DNA from: Amycolatopsis sp. MtRt-6
GTDB taxonomy: Bacteria > Actinomycetota > Actinomycetes > Mycobacteriales > Pseudonocardiaceae
Direction: 5' to 3'
Length of the DNA stretch: 64,000 nucleotides
NCBI RefSeq assembly: GCF_017308975.1
Contig: NZ_JADWPD010000008.1
Span: 1 to 64,000 of the forward strand
Shown here: piece after piece, positions 8,845 to 15,919 of the stretch
Layout of the letters: each line of letters starts with the position of its first letter
Numbering within the stretch: the first letter of the stretch is position 1
The notes under the pieces: model-generated
Told to the model about the DNA's origin: nothing
Database searches by the model: none
Seen by the model: only the letters and a program-made list of their open reading frames with translations
Program-made: the position numbers and the translations under genes

Positions 8845-8851
8845 CCCGGGC

Positions 8852-10114
8852 ATGCCGCACACCACCGCGCACCACCTCGCTTCCTTCGCCGAAAAGCTCC
8901 TCGGCGGCCCGCTCCCCGTGGGCCTGCGGACCTGGGACGGGACCCGCGCCGGCCCGGCGGACGCGCCGACCGTCGTGCTCCGCAACCGCCGTGCCCTGCG
9001 CCGCCTGCTCTACGCGCCCGGTGAGCTGGGGCTCGCCCGCGCCTACGTCACCGGCGACCTCGACGTCGAAGGAGACCTGGCGGACGGCTTCCGCCGGATC
9101 TGGGCACTGACCCGCTCGGGTGAGCTCGCCCGGGTCGAGCTGGGGCCGCGTGAGTGGGCCGAAGCCGTCCGGCTGGCCGCCCGGCTCGGCGTCGCCGGGC
9201 TGCCGCCGAAGCCGCCCGCCGAGGAGGCGCGGCTGTCGGGGCGGCTGCACAGCCTGCGGCGCGACCGCTCCGCCATCGCCCACCACTACGACCTGGGCAA
9301 CGCCTTCTACCAGCTGCTGCTGGACGAGTCGATGGCCTACTCCAGCGCGTACTTCACCTCGGAGTCGCGGAGCCTCGAACAGGCGCAGCACGACAAGCTG
9401 GAGCTGATCTGCCGCAAGCTGGGGCTGCGGCCGGGCATGCGGCTGCTGGACGTCGGCTGCGGCTGGGGCTCGCTGCTCGTCCACGCCGCGAAGCACCACG
9501 GCGTCGAGGCCGTCGGCATCACGCTCTCGGCCGAGCAGCTGCAGCACGTCCGCGGCCGGCTCGCCCAGCACGACCTGGCCGGCCGCGTCGAGGTCCGGCG
9601 GCAGGACTACCGGGAGCTGCCGGACGCGCCGTTCGACGCGGTCGCGTCGATCGAGATGGGCGAGCACGTCGGCGAGGTCAACTACCCGGCGTACGCGGCG
9701 ACGCTGCACCGCATGGTGAAGCCGGGCGGCCGCGTGCTGCTCCAGCAGATGTCCCGCGGGCACGTCGCCCCCGGTGGTGGCGCGTTCATCGAGCGGTACA
9801 TCGCGCCGGACATGACGATGCGCCCGGTCGGCCGGACGATCGGCCACCTGGAGACGGCCGGGCTGGAGGTCCGGGACGTGCACGCGCTGCGCGAGCACTA
9901 CGTGTGGACGGTCCGGGCCTGGGCCGCCACCCTGGAGGACAACTGGGCCGACGTCGTCGCGCTCATCGGCGAGACGGGCGCGCGGGTCTGGCGCCTGTAC
10001 CTGGTGGGCGGGGCGCTGGCGTTCGAGGAGAACCGGATGGGCGTGGACCAGATCCTGGCCGTGCGGCCGCACCCCGGCGGCACCAGCGGCATGCCCGCGA
10101 CCCGGGAGTGGTGA
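8852..10114 (+). CDS. Cyclopropane-fatty-acyl-phospholipid synthase family methyltransferase
   Basis: This 420-residue SAM-dependent methyltransferase has an N-terminal sterol-carrier-like region (about 30-120) and a C-terminal CFA synthase domain. The SAM motif is LLDVGCGWGSLLVHAA. Other family blocks are RSAIAHHYDLGNAFYQLLLD, MAYSSAYF, IEMGEHVGEVNY and RYIAPDMTM. It should methylate a double bond in membrane acyl chains, giving cyclopropane, methyl-branched or methylene products. It corresponds to UfaA1-type enzymes in the mycobacterial sigK locus. The ATG at 8852 fits the leaderless geometry of the promoter motif just upstream. Confidence 0.92.
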   Translation: MPHTTAHHLASFAEKLLGGPLPVGLRTWDGTRAGPADAPTVVLRNRRALRRLLYAPGELGLARAYVTGDLDVEGDLADGFRRIWALTRSGELARVELGPREWAEAVRLAARLGVAGLPPKPPAEEARLSGRLHSLRRDRSAIAHHYDLGNAFYQLLLDESMAYSSAYFTSESRSLEQAQHDKLELICRKLGLRPGMRLLDVGCGWGSLLVHAAKHHGVEAVGITLSAEQLQHVRGRLAQHDLAGRVEVRRQDYRELPDAPFDAVASIEMGEHVGEVNYPAYAATLHRMVKPGGRVLLQQMSRGHVAPGGGAFIERYIAPDMTMRPVGRTIGHLETAGLEVRDVHALREHYVWTVRAWAATLEDNWADVVALIGETGARVWRLYLVGGALAFEENRMGVDQILAVRPHPGGTSGMPATREW

Positions 10115-10116
10115 CG

Positions 10117-10878
10117 ATGCCGCAGCTGCTCGTCACGGCCGCCGTCACGCTCGCGGCGGTGGCCGTGACCTTCGCGATCGCGCGGGCGCGCCGGCGCTAC
10201 GACACGATCGACACGTTCTGGGGACTCGGCTTCGCGCTCGTCGCGATCGCCGCCTTCCCGCTCGGCGACGGCCCGCTCTCCCTGCGGCTCGTGGTGGTGC
10301 TCCTGACCGTCGTCTGGGGTGTGCGGCTGTCGGTGCACCTGCACCTGCGCAACCACAAGCTGCCGGAGGACCCGCGGTACGCGCGGATGGGGCACGGGCA
10401 GGCGAAGATGTTCGTGCGCGTGTACCTCTTCCAGGCCGTGGTGCTGTACTTCGTGTCGCTGCCGGTGCAGTTCGCGATGGACGGCACCGGGATCGGCGTG
10501 CTCGGCTGGCTCGGCGTGGCGGTGTGGCTGGCCGGCTTCGCGTTCGAGACGATCGGCGACGACCAGCTGCGCCGTTTCAAGGCCGATCCGGCCAACCGCG
10601 GCCGCGTGCTGGACACCGGGCTGTGGCGCTACACCCGGCACCCGAACTACTTCGGCGACGCGTGCGTGTGGTGGGGCCTGTACCTCCTGGCGTGTTCGAC
10701 GTGGCCGGGCGCGGCGACGATCCTCTCCCCCGTGGCGATGACGTTCACCCTGGCCCGCGGCACGGGGAAACCGTTGCTGGAGAAAGGAATGGCCCGCACC
10801 CGCCCGGCGTACGCGCACTACGTCGAGCGGACCAGCGGCTTCTTCCCGTTGCCGCCCAGGCGCGTCACTCCCCGGTGA
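10117..10878 (+). CDS. DUF1295 family membrane protein
   Basis: This 253-residue polytopic membrane protein of the DUF1295/steroid-5-alpha-reductase-like superfamily has about six or seven membrane segments. The signature LDTGLWRYTRHPNYFGDACVW, seen in part as WRYTRHPNYFGDA, is diagnostic of the isoprenylcysteine methyltransferase/5-alpha-reductase fold. A GXGXXLL-like GKPLLEKGM region lies near the C-terminus. It is the partner of the CFA enzyme here and in mycobacteria, perhaps reducing or modifying the methylated acyl product. GGGAG lies eight bases before the ATG. A GTG at 10111 overlapping the previous stop is an alternative. Confidence 0.87.
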   Translation: MPQLLVTAAVTLAAVAVTFAIARARRRYDTIDTFWGLGFALVAIAAFPLGDGPLSLRLVVVLLTVVWGVRLSVHLHLRNHKLPEDPRYARMGHGQAKMFVRVYLFQAVVLYFVSLPVQFAMDGTGIGVLGWLGVAVWLAGFAFETIGDDQLRRFKADPANRGRVLDTGLWRYTRHPNYFGDACVWWGLYLLACSTWPGAATILSPVAMTFTLARGTGKPLLEKGMARTRPAYAHYVERTSGFFPLPPRRVTPR

Positions 10879-11371
10879 GGCCGTCGGTCAGCTCCCGCAG
10901 GACGTCGAGGTGGCCGACGTGGCGCGCGGTCTCCTCGATCATGTGCGTGACGACCCAGCGGACGTTGAAGGTCTCGTCCTTGTGCGTGACCTGGTCGTCG
11001 AGGCTGCGCTCGGCCACGATTTCGCGGCTGCGGGCGCACTGCTTCTCGTAGTCCGCGAGGAGGTCTTCCACGGTGGTCCCGGGTGGGACCCGGAACTCCG
11101 CGTCCGGGTCCTGCTCGAGCTTCTCCTCCCAGGTGTCCTCCTCGCCGTCGACGACCACGCCGAACCAGAACCACTCGTTGAGCGTGAGGTGGGCGACGAG
11201 ACCGGCGACGGTCGTCAGCTCGCTGGGCAGGTGCTTTTGCCGGGCCTGGTCTTCGGTGAGCCCGCCGGCCTTCCACGCGACGGTGGCCCGGTGGTAGTCG
11301 AGCAGGCCGGTGAGGATTTCGCGTTCGCCGCCGGTGAGCGGCACCTCGGGGCGCTTCGGTCGTTCGGTCAT
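10865..11371 (-). CDS. DinB/DUF664 family protein
   Basis: This 168-residue four-helix-bundle protein matches the DinB/DUF664 family of mycothiol-dependent S-transferase-like proteins. The putative metal-binding histidines are HRATVAW near residue 27, HLTLNEWFWF near 61 and HMIEETARHVGHLD near 143. A thiol-S-transferase role is suggested by the fold; the substrate is unknown. Its 3' end overlaps the DUF1295 gene by 14 bp on the opposite strand. It is divergent from ohrR, and its promoter region may share the operator at 11415-11435. Confidence 0.85.
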   Translation of the reverse strand: MTERPKRPEVPLTGGEREILTGLLDYHRATVAWKAGGLTEDQARQKHLPSELTTVAGLVAHLTLNEWFWFGVVVDGEEDTWEEKLEQDPDAEFRVPPGTTVEDLLADYEKQCARSREIVAERSLDDQVTHKDETFNVRWVVTHMIEETARHVGHLDVLRELTDGLTGE

Positions 11372-11412
11372 GATCGGAACTGTGCCAGACGGGTCCGACA
11401 GTTTCTAATACC

Positions 11413-11441
11413 TTGCGCACGATGTAATCGTGCACTAGGTT
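11413..11441 (+). promoter_or_regulatory. ohrR promoter with embedded inverted-repeat operator
   Basis: TTGCGC (11413-11418), a 17-base spacer and TAGGTT (11436-11441) form a -35/-10 pair ending seven bases before the GTG at 11449. The inverted repeat GCGCACGAT (11415-11423) and ATCGTGCAC (11427-11435) fills the spacer, matching 8 of 9 positions. This is a natural site for OhrR autorepression. Confidence 0.65.
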
Positions 11442-11448
11442 CGTGACC

Positions 11449-11892
11449 GTGCCGGACGAGTTCCTTCTTGACGAGCAAGCCTGCTTCGCGCTGTACGCGG
11501 CGTCGCGAGCCGTGACGGACGCGTACCGGCCACTGCTCGGCGAGCTGGATCTCACCTACCCGCAGTACCTCGTGCTGCTGGTGCTGTGGGAGTCCGACGC
11601 CCGGCCGGTCAAGGAGATCGGCGAGGCGCTGCACCTGGACTACGGCACGCTTTCCCCGCTGCTCAAGCGACTCGAGGCCAACGGGCTGGTGACGCGGACA
11701 CGACTGCCCGCGGACGAACGCACGGTGGTGGTCAGCCTGACCGAGCAGGGCCGGGCGGTGCGCACGCGCGCCGCCGGCGTCCCCTCGGCGATCGGCTGCG
11801 CGCTGGGTCTCGACGACACTTCGCGCCGGGAACTGATCAAGACCCTGCGGCAGCTGACGGCGTCGGCCGCCGCTTATTCATCCGAGCACTGA
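11449..11892 (+). CDS. ohrR: OhrR-type MarR family peroxide-sensing repressor
   Basis: This 147-residue winged-helix repressor senses organic peroxides by oxidation of an N-terminal cysteine, seen in DEQACFALYAASR (Cys at about residue 12). The aromatic partners in DLTYPQYLVLLVLWE and the wing KRLEANGLVTRTRLPADERT match the OhrR subfamily. It sits nine bases upstream of an OsmC-type peroxidase, which it most likely represses. The GTG at 11449 is chosen because the -10 element at 11436-11441 ends seven bases before it, giving a leaderless mRNA. An in-frame GTG at 11443 would add two residues. Confidence 0.9.
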   Translation: MPDEFLLDEQACFALYAASRAVTDAYRPLLGELDLTYPQYLVLLVLWESDARPVKEIGEALHLDYGTLSPLLKRLEANGLVTRTRLPADERTVVVSLTEQGRAVRTRAAGVPSAIGCALGLDDTSRRELIKTLRQLTASAAAYSSEH

Positions 11893-11901
11893 GGAGGCTT
11901 T

Positions 11902-12336
11902 ATGCCCAGCCGTGACGCCACCACCCACTGGGTCGGCGGACTGAACAGCGGGAAGGGCGAGGTCACGCTGGACTCGTCCAACGCGGGCACGTTCGCGGTC
12001 TCGTTCCCGACCCGGGCGGGCAACCCGGACGGCCAGACGAGCCCGGAGGAGCTCATCGCGGCGGCGCACTCGTCCTGCCTGGCGATGAACCTGTCGGGCG
12101 TACTCGAGTCCCACCAGCTCACCGCGGACTCGATCGACGTGAGCGCGGAGGTGACGCTGGGCCCGGCGAAGGGCGGCGGCTTCGAGATCAGCGGCATCGC
12201 GATCACCCTGCGGGCGTCGATCCCGGGCGTGACGGCCGAGCAGTTCGCGGAGTACGCGGAGACGGCCGAGAAGACGTGCCCGGTGTCGAAGGCCCTGGCG
12301 GGCACGACGATCACCATGGACGCGGCTCTCGCCTGA
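11902..12336 (+). CDS. OsmC family thiol peroxidase
   Basis: This 144-residue peroxidase reduces organic hydroperoxides through a catalytic Cys pair: Cys59 in AAHSSCLAMNLS and the second Cys near residue 126 in EKTCPVSKAL. The N-terminal HWVGGLNSGKGEV and the SPEELIAAAH block are closer to the OsmC branch than to classical Ohr, although an OhrR regulator precedes it. AGGAGG lies seven bases before the ATG. It is co-transcribed with ohrR and followed by a hairpin terminator. Confidence 0.92.
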   Translation: MPSRDATTHWVGGLNSGKGEVTLDSSNAGTFAVSFPTRAGNPDGQTSPEELIAAAHSSCLAMNLSGVLESHQLTADSIDVSAEVTLGPAKGGGFEISGIAITLRASIPGVTAEQFAEYAETAEKTCPVSKALAGTTITMDAALA

Positions 12337-12351
12337 GGCGGTTCCCGGCGG

Positions 12352-12378
12352 CGGCCCTCGCTTCGGCGGGGGCCGTTT
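12352..12378 (+). terminator. Terminator after the ohrR-osmC operon
   Basis: Arms CGGCCCTCGC (12352-12361) and GCGGGGGCCG (12366-12375) pair fully, with one T-G wobble, around a TTCG tetraloop and are followed by TTT. It lies 15 bases after the osmC stop. Confidence 0.75.
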
Positions 12379-12382
12379 CCTC

Positions 12383-12398
12383 GAAACCGATCGGTTTC
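12383..12398. promoter_or_regulatory. TetR operator 1 (GAAACCGATCGGTTTC)
   Basis: A perfect 16-base palindrome 31 bases before the tetR start. Its AAACCGATCGGTTT core recurs at 14076-14089, 14121-14134 and 14143-14156, all around genes that this TetR protein is likely to control. A TAACCT -10-like element at 12418-12423 suggests the site overlaps the -35 region. Confidence 0.75.
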
Positions 12399-12429
12399 CC
12401 TCCCGCCGCAACCGGGCTAACCTCGCAGG

Positions 12430-13014
12430 ATGACCACCGGAACCACCCCACGCGACCGGCTGCTGGCCGCGGCCGCCGAGCTCACCTACCGCGACGGGGT
12501 CGGCATCGGGGTCGAGGCGCTGTGCAAGGCCGCGGGCGTCTCGAAGCGGTCCCTCTACCAGCTCTTCGAAAACAAGGACGCCCTGCTGGCCGCCAGCCTC
12601 AAGGAAGGCGCGGCCGCCTTCGTGGCCGCCCTGCTCCCGCCCGCCGACGACGGCCGCGACGCGCGGGCGCGGATCATGCACGTCTTCGGGCAGCTCGAAA
12701 CCCAGGCCGGCGCGCCCGGGTTCCACGGCTGCCGGTACCTCGCCGCGCAGGTCGAGCTCAAGGACCCGCGGCACCCCGCGAGCAAGGTGGCGCGGCGGAT
12801 CAAGCGCAACCTGCTGGGCTTCTTCCGCCGTGAAGCCGAACGGGGTGGCGCCGGCGATCCGGACCTGCTGGCCCGGCAGCTCCTCGTGGTCTTCGACGGC
12901 GCCAGCGCGCGGGCCGGGATCGGCGTCGACGACCTCAAGGGGCTCGTCGGCCCCACCGTCACCGTCCTGCTCGACGCGGCAGGCCTCACCCCGGCGGCCG
13001 CCAGCCGCCGGTGA
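12430..13014 (+). CDS. TetR/AcrR family transcriptional regulator
   Basis: This 194-residue TetR protein has the N-terminal helix-turn-helix at about 10-55 (RDRLLAAAAELTYRDGVGI, then VSKRSLYQLFENKDALLAAS). The ligand-binding domain contains PGFHGCRYLAAQVEL, a block common in regulators of small redox or hydrolase genes. A perfect palindrome lies 31 bases upstream. The same palindrome occurs three times in the intergenic region between the oxidoreductase and hydrolase downstream, so it probably represses itself and both of them. Its stop overlaps the convergent oxidoreductase gene by 29 bp. Confidence 0.9.
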   Translation: MTTGTTPRDRLLAAAAELTYRDGVGIGVEALCKAAGVSKRSLYQLFENKDALLAASLKEGAAAFVAALLPPADDGRDARARIMHVFGQLETQAGAPGFHGCRYLAAQVELKDPRHPASKVARRIKRNLLGFFRREAERGGAGDPDLLARQLLVVFDGASARAGIGVDDLKGLVGPTVTVLLDAAGLTPAAASRR

Positions 13015-14044
13015 CCTCCTTGACCGGCTTGTGCGGGAAGCGGCTCCGGACGTACTCCGCCGCCCGCGAGCCCGGCATGACGTACAGCGTCTCCCGCTTC
13101 TCCCGCAACGGCCGCAGCACCGTGTCCAGGAACGCCTTGCGGTCCTCCAGGTACGGGGCGAGGACGTCCTCGCCCGCGGGACAAACGGCCAGGCAGTACC
13201 CCGACTTGTACCCCGGCGGCGAACTCAGGCTCTGCCACAGGGAGGCGTTTTCGGCGTCGGTGACCCGGGTGCGGTAGTCCGCGGCGTCCGCGCTGCCGGC
13301 CACCGTCTGCGCCCAGTCGGTGAACCCGCTCATGAACTCGCGGTAGTTGTGCGTGGTGCAGGCCAGCCCGTCGAACGCCCCGTCCTTGCCGATCGCCCCG
13401 ACCGGGCAGGCCGAGACACACAGCTTGCAGTCGATGCAGGGGTTGTAGTCCAGCTCCTGCCCGTACTCGCTCACCTCCGCGTCCACCAGCACGGTGGCCA
13501 GCAGCACGAAACTGCCGAACTTCGGGTGGATGACGTTGCGGTGCAGGCCCATCACCCCGAGCCCGGCCGCGACCGCGACCGTCTTGTGCGCCACCACCCA
13601 GATCCGGTCCGTGCCGAACCGGTCCATCTCCTGCGGGAAGCCGACCGAGGGGTTGATCGCGTGGTGGCCGGCGTCCTGCAGGGCCTGGACCACGGCGCGG
13701 GCGGCGTGGTTGGCCTGCTCGTCGGTCTGGTGGAACTCCTGGTTGGCGACGCTGCGGGCCGGCGAACGGCAGTTGTCGCGGTTCATCCGGAACGCCATCG
13801 CGACCAGGCTGCGGGTGCCGGGCAACGCGCCCAGCACGTACTCGCGCTCGCCGGCCAGATCGGGATGGTCGAGGCTCACCGCGGCGACGTCGTCCGCGCC
13901 GGCCGCCAGGCACAGCTCGCGCAGCCAGGCCGCGTCGAGCACCGGCGGCGGGCCCGTGGTCGTCCGGCGCCGCGCGAGCACGGCCCGCACCGAAGGGTGC
14001 GCTGCCAGCTTTGCCGGCAGCACAGGGTCTTTCCCGGCCGTCAT
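12986..14044 (-). CDS. 4Fe-4S oxidoreductase related to epoxyqueuosine reductase/reductive dehalogenase
   Basis: This 352-residue protein has a ferredoxin-type cluster motif CIDCKLCVSACP near residues 200-211 and a second Cys group in CLAVCP near 287. It has the QueG-like N-terminal region (LRELCLAAGADDVAAVSL, then YVLGALPGTRSLVAMAF). Length and motifs fit the QueG/reductive-dehalogenase superfamily, but cobalamin binding is not proven by sequence alone. It is unlikely to be housekeeping QueG, because it is controlled by a local TetR palindrome. The ATG at 14044 has AGGGAGAG upstream, and a TACAGT -10-like element abuts the operator at 14076. Confidence 0.8.
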   Translation of the reverse strand: MTAGKDPVLPAKLAAHPSVRAVLARRRTTTGPPPVLDAAWLRELCLAAGADDVAAVSLDHPDLAGEREYVLGALPGTRSLVAMAFRMNRDNCRSPARSVANQEFHQTDEQANHAARAVVQALQDAGHHAINPSVGFPQEMDRFGTDRIWVVAHKTVAVAAGLGVMGLHRNVIHPKFGSFVLLATVLVDAEVSEYGQELDYNPCIDCKLCVSACPVGAIGKDGAFDGLACTTHNYREFMSGFTDWAQTVAGSADAADYRTRVTDAENASLWQSLSSPPGYKSGYCLAVCPAGEDVLAPYLEDRKAFLDTVLRPLREKRETLYVMPGSRAAEYVRSRFPHKPVKEVTGGWRPPG

Positions 14045-14075
14045 CCGCTCTCCCTGGTCGTTGCAGCCACACTGT

Positions 14076-14089
14076 AAACCGATCGGTTT
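14076..14089. promoter_or_regulatory. TetR operator 2 (AAACCGATCGGTTT)
   Basis: A perfect 14-base palindrome, 32 bases upstream of the oxidoreductase start on the minus strand and touching the TACAGT -10-like hexamer at 14076-14071. Confidence 0.75.
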
Positions 14090-14110
14090 CCCCCACCTTA
14101 GCAGCTCTTC

Positions 14111-14139
14111 TTGCCACCGGAAACCGATCGGTTTACGAT
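14111..14139 (+). promoter_or_regulatory. Hydrolase promoter overlapping TetR operator 3
   Basis: TTGCCA (14111-14116), 17 bases and TACGAT (14134-14139) form a good promoter. The palindrome AAACCGATCGGTTT at 14121-14134 occupies the spacer and touches the -10. A fourth copy lies at 14143-14156, its centre 22 bp away, two helical turns. Confidence 0.7.
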
Positions 14140-14142
14140 CTG

Positions 14143-14156
14143 AAACCGATCGGTTT
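14143..14156. promoter_or_regulatory. TetR operator 4 (AAACCGATCGGTTT)
   Basis: A perfect palindrome embedded in GAAACCGATCGGTTTC (14142-14157), on the same helix face as operator 3. It covers the transcription start region of the hydrolase promoter. Confidence 0.75.
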
Positions 14157-14187
14157 CCGGTCGCCCGACGCACAGGAAGCCGGCGAG

Positions 14188-14895
14188 ATGCCCGACGCAG
14201 CACGACCCGCGATCCCCGTGCCCGGCACGACCAGCCACACCCTCGCCGCCCGAGACCGGCGCGAAGGCGCGTTGCGCTACCTGAAAGCGGGCTCCGGCAC
14301 TCCCCCGGTGCTGCTGCACACCGTGCGCACCCAGGCCGAGCACTTCCGCGCCCTCATCCCGCTGGTCGCCGACCGGTTCACCGGGTACGCCCTCGACCTC
14401 CCGGGCATGGGCTACTCCGAGATCGTGCCCGGCGCGTCCTACGACGAGCCCGCGATGCGCGCCGGCGTCGAACGGCTCCTCACCGGGCTCGACCTCGAGG
14501 ACGTGACACTGCTCGGCGAGTCCATGGGCGCAGTGCTCGCCCTGACCACCGCGGCCGGCCTGCCGGACCGGGTCCGGCGCGTCATCGCCGGAGTCGAACC
14601 GAAGGCCGCGCTGCGCAGGATCCTGCGGGGCGGGCTCGGCGACAAGACAGCCTGCGCGAGGACTACCTGACCGAACTCCTCCAGGTGGGCCGCCGCCCCG
14701 GCTACCCCGTCGTGGCCCGCGGCGTCTCCCGGAACCTGCCGAGCCTCGTCGCGCTACCCCGGAGTCAAGGCGCCCATCCACCTCGTCTACGGCGAGCGGG
14801 ACTGGTCCCGGCCGGCGGACCGCCGGGCAGTGATGAAGTGGCCTGCGCGACAACGGAACCGATCGAATCGGTTCGATCATCACCTTTCCCAGTGA
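14188..14895 (+). pseudogene. Alpha/beta hydrolase, broken by frameshifts
   Basis: The first frame (14188-14670) encodes about 160 residues of an alpha/beta hydrolase with ALDLPGMGYSEI and the nucleophile elbow LLGESMGAVLAL. The frame then shifts. LREDYLTELLQVGRRPGYPVVARG-like sequence continues in another frame from about 14650, and the typical acid-loop segment APIHLVYGERDWSRPADR returns in the first frame from 14752. The C-terminal part with the catalytic His is missing. AGGAAG lies before the ATG, and the promoter carries two TetR palindromes. Either the gene is decaying or the sequence has indel errors. Confidence 0.75.
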
Positions 14896-15022
14896 ATGCA
14901 TTGGGACCAGCTCGGATCTGCTTGCTTATCCCCGAAGGGTGTTCTACGTTCGGATGTCGTCGATGCGGTTCGACGGATCGTGACGAGTCGCCGGCTCCTG
15001 GGGGGAGGCTGTCGGGAACGCC

Positions 15023-15916
15023 ATGCGCAAGCGCGCTCACCACCGGCCCGCCGGGGCCCCGCCCGCGGCCGGCCACCGGACGAACGTCCTGGCCCTGGTC
15101 GTCCCCCTGCGCGCCGGTGCCCACGACGTCGTCGTGCGGGAGTTCGTGGCCGCCGCCATCGCCGCGGCCGGCGCCCGCGAACACGCCCTGCTCCTGCTCA
15201 CCGCCGAAGAGGGCCCGGCCGCGCTGCGCCGCGCGGTGTCGTCGTCCGTCGCCGACGGTGTCGTGGTGATGGACGTCGAAGCGGCCGACCCCCGCGTCCC
15301 GGTGCTGCTCGGCCTGGGCAGGCCCGCCGTGCTGATCGGCGTGCCGGACCGCCCGCGCGGGCTCGGCTGCCTGGACCTCGACTTCGCCGCGGCGGGCGCG
15401 CTGTGCCTCGGCCACCTCGCGAGCCTCGGGCACGAGCACGTGGCCCTGATCGGCTCGTCACCGGCCACCTACCGGCGGGGCAGCAGCGCCGCGACCCGGC
15501 TCGCGCGGGGCTTCACGGCGGAAGCGAACCGCCGGCGCGTCCGCTCGACGACGCTGGCGTGGGGCGACACCCACCGGCAGGCGGTCCGCGGCCTGGACGT
15601 GCTCTTCGCCCGCCACCCGGACGTCACCGGTCTCGTGGTCCACAACGAAACGGCGCTGCCCGCGGTGCTGGCGGGCCTGCGCCGGCGGGGCCTGCGGGTT
15701 CCCGAGGACATCTCGCTCGTCGCGGTCTGCCCGGAAAGCCTGACCACGCACAGCCTGCTGGAGCTGACCTGCGTGGCGATCCCGGCGCGGGAGATCGGCG
15801 CGCTGGCCGTCGAAACGGTCATCCGCCGGCTGGACGGCGAGAGCGCACCGGAGACCCGGCTGCTGGTCCCGGAGCTGACCGCCCGCGCCAGCACCGCGCC
15901 GCCGCGCCCGCGGTGA
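15023..15916 (+). CDS. LacI-type sugar-binding regulator domain lacking a DNA-binding domain
   Basis: This 297-residue protein aligns with the periplasmic-binding-protein-like effector domain of LacI/GalR regulators: VLALVVPLRAGAHDVVVREF at the start, HLASLGHEHVALIGSS, then LRRRGLRVPEDISLVAVCPE and LTCVAIPAREIGALAVETVI. The roughly 50-residue LacI helix-turn-helix expected before it is absent; residues 1-20 are a basic, Pro/Ala-rich stretch. No helix-turn-helix is encoded in the 120 bp upstream. It could be a truncated regulator, a co-regulator or a decayed gene. It is convergent with the GH32-like gene. Confidence 0.75.
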   Translation: MRKRAHHRPAGAPPAAGHRTNVLALVVPLRAGAHDVVVREFVAAAIAAAGAREHALLLLTAEEGPAALRRAVSSSVADGVVVMDVEAADPRVPVLLGLGRPAVLIGVPDRPRGLGCLDLDFAAAGALCLGHLASLGHEHVALIGSSPATYRRGSSAATRLARGFTAEANRRRVRSTTLAWGDTHRQAVRGLDVLFARHPDVTGLVVHNETALPAVLAGLRRRGLRVPEDISLVAVCPESLTTHSLLELTCVAIPAREIGALAVETVIRRLDGESAPETRLLVPELTARASTAPPRPR

Positions 15917-15919
15917 AGC

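Noticed and set aside
6773..10072. A 1099-codon minus-strand open frame
   Set aside because: Only its 3' part (from 7504) is the DUF1365 gene. The rest is antisense or out of frame to the CFA and flavoprotein genes and has no family similarity.
14900..15022. A missing helix-turn-helix exon or frame for the LacI-like protein
   Set aside because: No frame in this stretch encodes a LacI DNA-binding motif.
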